DNA of 64,000 nt. Origin: Septoria linicola. Its lineage: Eukaryota > Ascomycota > Dothideomycetes > Mycosphaerellales > Mycosphaerellaceae. Positions 9,627 to 19,640 of this stretch are shown here, piece by piece. The notes below the pieces were generated by a model. The model had not been told where the DNA came from and searched no databases. It was given only the letters and a program-made list of their open reading frames with translations. The stretch is from assembly GCA_024114885.1 (NCBI GenBank), contig CP099418.1:496001-560000 (forward strand), read 5' to 3'. The translations under genes and the position numbers were made by a program. Position 1 is the first letter of the stretch; every line of letters starts with the position of its first letter.

Positions 9627-11008
9627 TCACCGTCCCGGCTGGTAAAAAGCTTCGAATCTCACCGCAGACTTTAGATCCGATGCGGAGAATTCGACGACGC
9701 CGTGTAGTTCTTTGCCTTTGAAAATGGCTTGGAATAAATTGTCGAGGCGTTCGATGGCCGCTTCGCCGATTTGGTGGTGCACGACCAGGCGGCCTCCTAG
9801 GAGGCGGAGGCCTGCTTTCTGGCCGAGTTCGATGAATTTGTCAATTGTTAGTCCCGCGGCTTCGACGTCCAGCCACACCATGTTCGTCTCGACGGCATGG
9901 CTCGTTTTCCCGCCATAGCTTTTCCACAATGCGGCGATTTGGCGAGCTCGTTCGTGGCAGGCTTGTAACTTGCCTCCTAGAAATGTATCCTCCACTGCGA
10001 CTCTCGCTGCAGCAGTCAACACACCCGCCTGTCTGATTCCACCTCCAATCATTTTGCGAATCCACCTCGCTCTCTCACGAAACGCCTGCGTCCCGACAAT
10101 CATACTCCCCACAGGCGCTCCGAGACCTTTCGAAAAACACAAACTCACACTATCAAAACACGCACAATACTCCACCAGACTCCCCGCCCCAGCAGCGACA
10201 GCTTCCCATAACCGCGCCCCATCCAAATGCATCACAATCCCCTTCTCCCTCGCCCACGTACTAATCCTCCTAATCTCCTCCAAAGGATAAATCACCCCAC
10301 CGAGTGTATTCTCCAACGAAATCAACTTCGTCGGACACCCATGAATATCGTCTCTCAGATCCACGGCTTTCTGTACATCCTCCAGAGTCAAATACCTCCC
10401 GTTGGAGGGGATCACGCCTTTACACATTGCTCCACACAGGGAGGCTACGCCACCGGCTTCCCACTCGATGATGTGCGCGCGGTGGTCGGCGATGACGGAG
10501 TGCGGGGGGCCGGAGAGGTGCGTGCGGATGGCGACTTGGTTGCCCATTGTGCCGGAGAGGACGAAGAGGGCGGCTTCTTTGCCTGTGAGGGAGGTGATGA
10601 GAGTTTCGAGGGAGTTGGTGGTCGGGTCTTCTTGGAAGACATCGTCGGCGAGGGTGGTGGCTGCGATGGCTTCGAGCATGCGATTGTTGGGCGTGGTGAT
10701 TGTGTCGCCTAATGGGAGGCGTTAGTATGGCTTGTGGACTGGGCTGCTGGACTGTGGCACGGACTTCTGAAGTCGAATGCTGAGATGGGTGTTGTCGTGT
10801 TCCAGTTATTGCCCGGAATGCCATTGATGGCATGGCTGTGCTTGCCATTGGCTGTAGCAGCGGTGGCCATCTTGCGTGTACGTGGAGTAGTAGTCAAAGA
10901 CGAAGATGAGGACGAATGTACTGTACAGGAACGAGCAGATGAGAAAGAGTCAATGAACCGAGCTCTTCTACTTATCGATGGGAACGCAAACACCCTCGAC
11001 GATAGCAT
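9627..11008 (-). CDS. gly1: Threonine aldolase (low-specificity L-threonine/allo-threonine aldolase)
   Basis: Exons 11008-10765 and 10708-9627; intron 10764-10709 has a GTCCGT donor, an ACTAAC branch site and a TTAG acceptor. Splicing restores the family's N-terminal motif FDFRSDTITTPNNRML, so the intron is well supported. The enzyme splits threonine to glycine and acetaldehyde using pyridoxal phosphate; the Schiff-base lysine lies in SLCFSKGLGAPVGSM, and HLDGARLWEA carries the cofactor-binding aspartate. From the upstream ATG at 11008 the protein has 441 residues with a Ser/Arg-rich, almost acid-free leader resembling a mitochondrial presequence. From the ATG at 10870, which has the better context (CAAGATGGC), it has 395 residues and is cytosolic-looking, closer to the usual family length. 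The start is therefore open. Confidence 0.87.
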
Positions 11009-11275
11009 TGGGAGAGCGCTCTTATACCTGGATGATCTGCTTAGGCAAGCCAGGAAGCAAGCATTGAATGAGGGACAGTAACTAGTCTGTGTCCCGCATA
11101 AACTTATCGCGAAGTCGTACGCCGCGTTCTGCCGAGAAACATGACAGGGCGTGGAGAGCTAGCCAGATATGGCAGGTGCGGCAATGGCCTCCTCCACTAT
11201 TACTACTACGACTATAGAAGGTCGGCAGGTAAGTGGCGATCACAGTATACATCGCTATGAGGACTGTATATAACA

Positions 11276-13331
11276 CTATGCTTCCTTACCAAGAATTGCG
11301 TTGAGCCTCGCAATCAAGACTGCACTAGCATTGTCCACCCCCCCGTCCATACTCCTCCACGCAACCACCCGATCAGGTCGCAGCAACAAACATCCATCCT
11401 CTTCAATCTCGCGCCTGCGTTCCCAATCACCATATACGTCTTCATAGTCCTGACACCATCCAATCGAATACGCAACAACTTCCACTCCTAACTTCTCCTT
11501 GGCATCCGCCGCAGCTTTCTTCCACACCTCGCCACCAATTCCCGTCAACACACAAAACCTGCCATGGCCCGCCAAATCAACCGTACTAATCGGCTTCTTC
11601 ACAGGAGCCCTCTCATTCAACCATGCATGCGGAACGCGCGAACCAGGGAAGGTTGAAGCGCCGTATTGCAGAACCTCGTCGGTCGGGAAAGGCCGGGGAG
11701 GCTGTTTCTCGTCCGATGTATACACGGCCGTCGAAGCATACAGCTGGTTCATCTCAATTCCGATCCCGCCAAACTCATGTTTCGTATACTCGATGGCGTC
11801 GCCGAAGCGTTTTCGTCGTGCGCGGCCTTCTGGTGTGGGCGCGCTGAGTTCGGCGTGCTGTTGTTTTCGTTCGGAGACGGAGGCGGGGAGGACGCCGAGG
11901 GCTTCCCAGACAGCGTGGTGGTCGCGGAGGCCTTGGTTTGCGCGCTTGATGACTCCTGCGCCGATGGGTTGGCGTTCGATGCTGAAGCTGTCTAGCAAGT
12001 TGGGGCCTGCTTTGCCTTGTTCGATGTGGGCGATCTTCCAAGCTAGGTTGAAAGCATCTTGGATGCAAGTGTTGCTTCCACTGGGCGTTCGTCAGTATTG
12101 TTACTCATCAATATTGATAGATCATCGGAAATCTTACAGTCCGTTGAAGGGTGGGTGCCTATGTACCGCATCTGGATATGTGTCAGCCATGTTATGCTGC
12201 AATCTCCTCATGACAGCTTACCTCCAAGACACAAGATATTGCCGTCGCTGTAACGTTCTGCTACGATCTCGTTGATGTACCATTTCTATCGCAGTCAGTA
12301 TGTATCATGGCCAGCGGATCACCCTCAAGCACGTACTGAAGCATCTAGAATCTTGATAGGAATGCTGTCGTCTCCAATAAACTCGCGCATACGTTTCAGG
12401 TACTCTTCGTTGCTTGGCTTGATCTTGAAGTTGTCAAATCCAGGTTCTGGAAGAATGATGAACATCCACTCGTTCCATGGCTTGACCATTCTGAGTATGC
12501 AATTCCAGCCCCATGGAGGGTGCTCCAGCTCCGGAGTAAAGATGATGTGAAGATTGCCTGTCCTTGTCTCCATATGTTTGGACAAGTCCATTTCGGCAAG
12601 AATGTTCAACGCAAGTCCCTGGCCGGGTTGCTTGATGAGAGGTATATCGAGCTGTCTCATGACTTGAGATCTGGCTCCATCGCAGCCGAAGAGATACTTG
12701 GTGCGGATCTGGTAGGTCAGACCAGTGAGCTCATCCTTGACGGTCGACGTGATTGGACCTGTTGGCGATGAACGCTCGAAAGACACGAACGATGTCGAGA
12801 ATCGAACCGAGATGCCATGATGAGTTGCATACTTGATAAGAATTGGTTCGAGCGAAGTCTGCGGTAAGTCGACATGGCGGCACGGACTCGCTGCATCGTA
12901 GTCTCCCTTCCGGTCGGGCTGGTTACCCCAAGAATGCACTCTCGCGAATTCCTATGTCTGTCAGACTAGCTTTTGACTAGCGTTCAGTAACTGAAGGGCC
13001 TCACCTCGCCAGCCATTGACCGGCACCAACGCGTGTGCTCCATGCTTTCTTGCGGCGTGGACTGCTTCACCGCTGCTTCCTCCAGACCAATGTCTCGGAG
13101 ACATTCCAAAGCCGCTGCATTCGTGATGTGTGCTCGTGGTTCTTTGGCTGTGCCACCCGCGGCCGCGATGAGGATCCCGCTCAGTCCATGTGAAGCAAGA
13201 AAGCATGCTAGTGAAGCTCCTGCAGGCCCAGCACCTACAATGAGAAACGTCGCCTCGACGGCTGCTGCTGTGTTCGGCGAAGTATTATCGCCATTGGTAG
13301 CAGGCATCGTGGCTGTCGGTGATGCTGACAT
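11276..13331 (-). CDS. FAD-dependent monooxygenase, phenol hydroxylase-like
   Basis: Five exons: 13331-13005, 12951-12337, 12285-12222, 12171-12138 and 12080-11276, giving 614 residues. All junctions have GT..AG borders and restore family motifs. The N-terminal FAD dinucleotide-binding motif FLIVGAGPAGASLACFL has its GxGxxG at residues 33-38. The middle motif DGARSQVMRQL and the late motif GDAVHRHPPFNGLGSN (from about residue 335), which binds the flavin ribityl and phosphates, are intact. This is the class A flavoprotein hydroxylase fold used for ring hydroxylation of phenols. The C-terminal part from about residue 430 resembles the thioredoxin-like tail of phenol hydroxylases. Substrate unknown. 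It shares a 436-base promoter with a Dal5-type permease, which suggests uptake and breakdown of one compound. The true start is the ATG at 13331; an upstream GTG is not needed. Confidence 0.85.
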
Positions 13332-13767
13332 GTCACGGTACACACCGTACACACCGAATGTACCTCTGAAGTCTTCTGAAGACCCTCTTTATAGATGGCA
13401 AATGTCTACAAATTGAAAAAAATCATCACAACTTGCCTTGCAGCTCTGTGAGATACTGCTTATGGGTGCTCAGATAATCAATGCACAATGTAGTGAGGAG
13501 TAACTTGTCAGGCGGGTCTATTAGTCGGCATTTTCATGCTTGGAAAGTCGAGTCAATTGGCAAGTTGTCTCCGGTACGTTCTCGGCAATTGCACAGTGTC
13601 GATCCTTGGACGTTGCTGACGGGGGTGTTCCCCAGATAACAACATCTACTTGACAAAGCGTCATGGACCGAGCTCGCTCTCTTCGCATTGCAGGCTATCA
13701 AGAGGCACATATATGCTGAGTGCCTTCAGACAAGAGCCGCAGAGACAGCATGTAATATTGCACCGAC
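13332..13767. promoter_or_regulatory. Divergent promoter region, FAD monooxygenase / Dal5-type permease
   Basis: 436 bases between two start codons. A direct repeat ACACACCGTACACACCG lies just upstream of the monooxygenase ATG (about 13336-13357). No named factor site was recognised. Confidence 0.45.
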
Positions 13768-15289
13768 ATGGCCGACATCAGAAGAAGGTCGGAAGCGACC
13801 AGTACCACGAAGATCCACCACCATGAATCTCAGCTTATGGACGATGGTGACGAACAGAGCATGAATGTCAGCTCGAATGTCAACCTCAAAGTGGAGAAAC
13901 GCCTTCGCTTGAAGATTGACATACGGTTATGTTCGATTGCCGCCATTCTCTGCTCTCTCAACCTGCTCGATAGTGGGATCATATCATCGGCTAGCGTGAC
14001 GTCTATGCGCGACGACCTCGACTTGCAAGGCAACAGGTACAGCGTGAGCATCTTCATCTTCACAATCTCCAGCATTGTGTTCCAACTCCCGTCGACTATC
14101 GCGGTTCGCAAGTTCGGACCGAGACTGTTCTTTCCGGCAATCACTTGTGCATTTGGGATTGTTACATTGTGCACGGCATGGATCACGAATTGGCGACAGA
14201 TGATTGCATTGAGGGTATGTGACGGACAGGGTTCCTGACTCAACGTTTCAACGACAGCTAAGTCTTCTGCAGGTCCTGCTGGGAGCATGCATGTCGGGTA
14301 TTTACCCGGGACTTTCATATCTGATCGCATCATGGTACCCAAGACGTGAGCAACAGACCAGATTCGCGTTCCTACAAAGCGGTCAAGTCACTATTCTGGC
14401 CACAGGATCAATTGTCAATTGGGCTCTGAACCATTTGGACTCCAAAGCAGGCCTCGAAGGATGGCGTTGGATGTTCCTGGTGCAAGGCTTGATTACTATC
14501 ATCATCGGTATCATGGCGCGTTTCTGGATTGTGGACTTTCCAGAGCTCGCTCACAACACAAGATGGTTTCTCACCGAGGAGGAACAAAAGCTGGCTGTGG
14601 ACCGCATTCGCCGGGACCGAGACGATGTTGAGGCAGACACTTTCACATGGGCCAAGGTATTGGTACATGCAAAGGATGCGAAGATCTACGGCTTCGCCTG
14701 CATGTTCTTCCTCGTGAACATTGTGGCCACCTCACTATCCTACTTCCTTCCGATCATCCTCACTGGCATGGGTTTGGACGAGAACGAAGCCATCATACTT
14801 TCTGCTCCGCCGTATTACTGGTCGGTCGTCCCAGTGCTCATCTCCTCGGTGGTCAGCGACAAGTATAGCATCAGAGGCCCTGTCATCGTCTTCAACAGTC
14901 TGTGTCTAGTCGTCGGATTCTGTATGACGGGCTTTGCAGATCATCTGGCTGTGCGCTACATCGGGACTTTCTTAGCTACTGGAGCATATGTCTCCAACTA
15001 TGCAGCCGTGACGACATATTCACAAGCGAATGTTGCAGGACAGTGGAAGAGAGTCTTCACGGCCGCCTCCATCACGGCGATGAATGGCGCAGGCGGCATA
15101 GCTGGATCCTTCATTGTACGCCAATCAGAAGCCCCGAGATATCCCACTGCCGTGTGGATCTCCATCGGATCGCACCTGCTCATGATCGCCTTTGTGGTAG
15201 CCTTTTCGGTATGGTTCTGGATCGCAAATCGTCGGCAGTTGGCCGGTAAGGTGTATGAGAGAACCGAAGGGTTTCGGTACACTTATTGA
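13768..15289 (+). CDS. MFS permease of the Dal5 / anion:cation symporter family
   Basis: Two exons, 13768-14214 and 14273-15289, giving 487 residues. The GTATGT donor is clear. Two in-frame acceptors exist, at 14257 and 14272; the second gives MIALRVLLGACMSGIYPG, which fits the family's conserved LR..LG..E/A.G.FPG segment after helix 3 best. The N-terminal 50 residues are hydrophilic. Twelve membrane segments follow, with a central charged loop after RWFLTEEEQKLAVDRIRRDRDD, which is typical of allantoate/nicotinate/pantothenate-type symporters. The family imports organic anions such as ureido acids, vitamins or aromatic acids at the plasma membrane. The likely substrate is linked to the divergently transcribed monooxygenase, but that is inference. 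Confidence 0.87.
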
Positions 15290-15382
15290 TCTGTGTGATC
15301 AAGCTCGGAGTTAATCACTAGCTACCAGAGCTTGCGCTTCCAATCACGAAGGCTTTCCAATGTGAGGACTACAGACATGCTC

Positions 15383-16382
15383 CTAGCAGCTTACTTTCAA
15401 TGGATCTTGAGAAACATTCCCTGGACTTGCAGGGCATTCTGCATCTGAAAGCTTCGAAAATAGCTGCTTTTGACTTGACATCCCACAAGTGCCCGATTCA
15501 TTGCACTGTTTACTGCCACAAACGAAACGAGCAGCGGCAGCGACAATCTGAAGGATAATCTGTATCTCTTCCTCGGTCTGCGGAGCATAAATCTAGGGAA
15601 CAATCAGCATATTCTCATGTCAGTGTGCACGGTGGCTACCGGAATTTACCATCAGGAATCCATGCGGCACAAAGCGTTGGAAAAAGCCACCACGAGCCAG
15701 AGGATGTCTTTCGCCCCAGCCTGCCTTCAGTACGACCTTCACATCTGCAGGATGCAGTGTGAGGTGTAGCGAGCCATCTACCATGTACACGTCAGCGCGC
15801 GACCTCAACAGTTTCATGCTACAACACCAACCTGATGGATGGGCATGGCAGATCTCGCCCTTGCAAGTACGCTTATCAGGTATTGAGGTTGAAAAAATCC
15901 CGGTGCCGTGCTTCTCGAAACACGAAGTTCCAATCTCAAACTGGTTGCCAGAGCTCTCAGCCATGTCCTCAAGCGCCGCTGCCAATTTTGCGTAATTCGC
16001 CGAAGTAGCACATTGGGTAATCTGTCGCTGCGGAGCTATGCCTTTCGTCAGCGGCCTAGTGTGTGGTCGCTTCGGTAGGCTTGCAAGATGGCCTGTGGGG
16101 GATTCACTTTCGTCCTGATTCACAGGCGGCTCGTACGGATCTCTTAGCACGAACAGGCTCAGGACTTTGATCTTCAGGTATCCGGTCAATGTTGAAGGAG
16201 TTCCGCCCGGACCAAGAGACAGCTTGAAGTTGTCAGTCTTCGTTCGAAACCTCCTTTGAGAAACAGCTGCTCACGAAATCCTCATAGTCATCCTTGATCC
16301 GAAGCACCACAGCAATGACACTCCCAAGCAACAATACTCCCAGAGCCAGCCGTAGACAAAGTGAAGCATCAGTCTCGTACAT
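15383..16382 (-). CDS. Luciferase-like domain protein (DUF5519 type), membrane-anchored
   Basis: Four exons: 16382-16275, 16222-15832, 15777-15650 and 15592-15383, giving 278 residues. Each junction has a GT donor and AG acceptor and joins conserved stretches (DDYEDF to LSLGPGGTPST; ICHAHPS to DGSLHLTLHPADV; HGFLM to IYAPQTEEE). The N-terminus has one hydrophobic segment (LALGVLLLGSVIAVVL), so it is probably a type II membrane or secreted protein. The core contains GEICHAHPS, the block LHLTLHPADVKVVLKAGW followed by GERHPLA, and RFVPHGFLMIYAPQ. This is the fungal domain named luciferase-like in databases; I know of no proven enzymatic role in ascomycetes. The C-terminal 45 residues after QIILQIVAAAARFV are less typical and could be misassigned if a further exon exists. 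Confidence 0.72.
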
Positions 16383-16910
16383 CGTCTCGACCAGCTTCAG
16401 ACCTTCATGTATCCGGGATAAAAGTGACTTGCGAGGAAAGAATGTAGTTCAGACACAACACTCAACACAAACTCGCTGTACTACTCCCTAACAAACAATT
16501 GTCGTCTGTACCACGATCCAACCAAGCACGGGTATTTCCGCTCTCAAGCAATTATGCGTGGGATGCGTGTAGATTTCGTCACACATCCGCAGAGGCCGTT
16601 GAGGAACGCCAGCAATCGTATGTGTGACAGCTTAATGTTGCTTTTCTGTGTAAAAGTGCCGCCTGCGTGCCTGCGTGCTTCCAGCGCACCGGACAGACTC
16701 CACTGAATTGTGGTGAGTCCTGCGTTCCACGTGTTCGGCGGAATTTGATGCGGCTCCCATGTCATTGTGATGTGATTTGATGATGTTGCAGAGCGCCAAG
16801 AATTACACTGAAGAGAGTGGAAGAAATTCGTTGGAAGTACTAATATCAGATTGAAGCTGAACAGGAGGAGTCAAAATCTAGTGCTCGTACAGCGGAGAAA
16901 GTAGTGTAGA
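16383..16910. other. Intergenic region, 528 bases
   Basis: This holds the promoter of the luciferase-like gene and the 3' region of the Sas10/Utp3 gene, both on the minus strand. No additional gene was recognised. Confidence 0.45.
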
Positions 16911-18773
16911 CTACGACAACTTGGTACTCTTCACCAAGCCACCCTTGATACCAGTCAACTCTCCTCCATATCCTCCCCGTCCTTCACCGCCCTTATACAC
17001 CGGCTTGATCGAAGCCAACTTTTTCTTCTTCTCGTCATACTTCTTCCTCTTCTTGACACGAGGGTTTCTCACATCCTTCTTCCGGTGTGGTGTCAAGCCC
17101 TTATTCTTTTCGATCATGTAGCTAATCTTGCGCTTGCCATCCTCGCCAACAGTCTCCTGTTGTATCACCTCTCCGCCTTGCAGGGCGGCTTGCCGTTGGG
17201 CTTCGGCGAGAGCGGCTTTGTCGAATTTCTTTTTGGTTGTCTTGGCGGCGATTAGATCGTAGTACTCATCGTCGTCGTCTGCAGCGGCTCTAATGCTACG
17301 AGCTTGTTGATGATCTTCCTCGTCACTGTCGCCTCCCAAATCTGCGCCGGGGGCGTCTCCAGGACGCTTGCCACGGGCTTCGGCTTCAGCGTTCAGTCGT
17401 GCTTGTCTGTCTCGGAGACGTTCGCGGTGCGGTATGTCGTCGTCGCCTCCGGCAGTGCGACCAGCATTGCCACGCTTGTTGGCCTTTTGGGCGATTTGTG
17501 AGGTGTAGAAGCGAAGACTCTTCTTCTTTTGAGCCTTGTCAGCTGCTTCGCGAGCAGTCAGAGGTGCCTCATCACCAAGATCCAGATCGTCTCCTGAGGC
17601 CTTTTGTCGGCGAGCAGCCTTCTTCCCGCTCTTGCTGTTGAGCGAGACCAAGGCATCCAGACCAGCGAAATCAGCCTCGGCACGTTGAAGTCGCTCTGCT
17701 TTCCTTGCCTCTGAAGCCGCCTGCACGGCAGCAGCATGCCGCTCAGCCCGTGAGGTGCGTTTTGCAGGCTTCGTAGACTCTATAGCAGGCGCTTCATCAC
17801 TCTCTTCTGCTTCCAGCTCATGGACCTCAGATGACTCTTCACCAAGCTCCGCGTCTTCCGTGCTGGATTCTGGCAACGAAGATACATTCGTCCATAGCTC
17901 GCGACATCGAACCAGGCTCACCATGACCGGATGATCTCTGAGCTGTGTAGCGGGCACAGCTACGACATCCTTGCCACCTAGTGACGCCGTAGATGTAAAT
18001 AGTGAAAAGTACATCACCAGTGCCCCAAGATATGCAGAGGCAGCTCTCAGCTTTACTTGCGCTACCGAAGAGGTTTTTGCGGTCTGTGCTAATCGAGCGT
18101 GACGTTCTTGCAGTGAGAGCAGGTCTCTGCTCAGCGGCTCAAATTCTGGATATCGTGACTTCAGCAGCTTAAGACGTTCAGCGGATCCCATGTCTGATGC
18201 GATCTGCAGCTGAGGAAGCACTTCGGAGACTAAGCCTTGGCCTCCAGCCTGTGCCGTTGTGGTCTCCGATACATCCTGCTGCCAGTCGTCCTCATCGAAG
18301 CCATAGTCTGCCGCACGCAGCTGCTGCAGCTGCTTCTTTTGCAGTCGGATAGCTTCTTGCTCTTCTTCCAATGCCTGCTCTTCGGTCTCGATCGCATCGT
18401 GTCCATACAGCGCGTCTTTGGAAGTACCCCAGCCTCCGAGCTCATCCTCATCGTCAGCCCCATCATCGCGGCGCTCCGCAGCACCATCATCGCTGTCGCT
18501 GTGGAAGTCGTCTTCTGGCTCTGAATGCGCTAATATCTCCTCATCGGAAGCTTGCAGAAACTCTTCATCTTCTGCAATTTTTCGCCGTCGCTTTGCTGCA
18601 GGCCCTTCGCCTAGCCGGACCTCGTCTTGGTTGAGGTGAAATTCATCGTCAGAGCCCGCGACATCTTCGTACGTTTTGATCCGTTTCCGTGATTCGCGCG
18701 GATCAAGTTCGAGGCCCGTCACTGCTTCCTGCGACTTGCTTCCAGCCGATGCTGCCTTCCTTTTCTTCGCCAT
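16911..18773 (-). CDS. Sas10/Utp3, small-subunit processome protein
   Basis: Intronless, 620 residues from the ATG at 18773 (MAKKRKAASAGSK). A further in-frame extension upstream has no ATG. Sas10/Utp3 is a nucleolar U3 snoRNP-associated factor of the SSU processome needed for 18S rRNA maturation. The first 20 residues are a basic nuclear-signal stretch. Residues up to about 190 are acidic (DDEFHLN, EDDFHSDSDDGAAE) and suggest phosphorylation. The middle contains the Sas10/Utp3/C1D region (LLKSRYPEFEPLSRDLLSLQ...). The C-terminal block with KNKGLTPHRKKDVRNPRVKK and KKKKLASIKPVYKGGEGRGGYGGELTGI is the diagnostic Sas10 C-terminal domain. Low-complexity acidic and alanine-rich segments are normal for the family. 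Confidence 0.9.
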   Translation of the reverse strand: MAKKRKAASAGSKSQEAVTGLELDPRESRKRIKTYEDVAGSDDEFHLNQDEVRLGEGPAAKRRRKIAEDEEFLQASDEEILAHSEPEDDFHSDSDDGAAERRDDGADDEDELGGWGTSKDALYGHDAIETEEQALEEEQEAIRLQKKQLQQLRAADYGFDEDDWQQDVSETTTAQAGGQGLVSEVLPQLQIASDMGSAERLKLLKSRYPEFEPLSRDLLSLQERHARLAQTAKTSSVAQVKLRAASAYLGALVMYFSLFTSTASLGGKDVVAVPATQLRDHPVMVSLVRCRELWTNVSSLPESSTEDAELGEESSEVHELEAEESDEAPAIESTKPAKRTSRAERHAAAVQAASEARKAERLQRAEADFAGLDALVSLNSKSGKKAARRQKASGDDLDLGDEAPLTAREAADKAQKKKSLRFYTSQIAQKANKRGNAGRTAGGDDDIPHRERLRDRQARLNAEAEARGKRPGDAPGADLGGDSDEEDHQQARSIRAAADDDDEYYDLIAAKTTKKKFDKAALAEAQRQAALQGGEVIQQETVGEDGKRKISYMIEKNKGLTPHRKKDVRNPRVKKRKKYDEKKKKLASIKPVYKGGEGRGGYGGELTGIKGGLVKSTKLS

Positions 18774-19640
18774 GTTCGAACAGTATGCTTGGTGGACACT
18801 TTTATGGAAGAAGAAATCGAATGCATTCAAAAATCTAAGACCTTGCAGAGCTTAAACTTTGCCAGACGAGACTAACTAACTTACTGTAACTTAACTAGTT
18901 AGTGGCGTCGGATGCAGAGCCGCTAGCGTGTATCTCGAACCTCACAATTCTCGTTCCTCCTTCCTGTCTACTCTCCACCTCTTGTGCCACCGACCTTGTA
19001 TCAGATTGATCATGTTCTCGTTCGGAAGGAAATTGCACTTCCGCGCGCTCTCGATCACGGCGACGCAATCGTCCTCCCCGCGCTCTACATTTGCGACTTC
19101 GATACCGCCGCACATGCTCGTTCGCGTGCCCATCTTGGAGTAGTCGCTAATACCGACCCTGGAAGTGTGCATGGCGCTCGTCGCAGACTGCTCTACGCGC
19201 TTGTCGCCACGCGATTAGGTATCGTGGCATGTCGCGAGCTGGATCCATCGTGTCCCAATTCTGTCTCTTGCATGAGCCAAAGTGCATGGCTGACCCTCTA
19301 TCTCTCCATATCCGCCTCAGATCTTGAAGGACTTGGTGTGTCTTTCACGACTCCATGATCACTGACGCGCTCTCCTAGTGACAATTTACAGCGATCGACA
19401 TCTTTTTTTGAATATTACTCTCTATTGGATCACTTCTCTGGGAGCACGCTCATCCATATGACTTGATTTTGTCTCATCTACTTCCGGAAAACCAAACCAC
19501 AGCTGCGCGATCGTCACCGTAGAATCATTCTAACATTCTTCGCCACGTTTTTGGCAGCACTGAAGAGATTCTCGCGCGACAGAGTTCTGGCTGGTTGATT
19601 CAGGTAGCGGCACGGCCGAATCTATGGGTCTACTGGTAGG
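18774..19640. promoter_or_regulatory. Divergent intergenic region, 867 bases
   Basis: It lies between the Sas10 start and the start of an unknown gene and presumably holds both promoters. The short AACTAACTTACTGTAACTTAACTAGTTAGT stretch near 18870-18905 has several overlapping TTAACT/AACTAA units. No RNA gene or coding region was recognised. Confidence 0.4.

Noticed and set aside
13332..13352. Seven-residue extension of the FAD monooxygenase
   Set aside because: The extension starts at GTG; the ATG at 13331 is the proper start.
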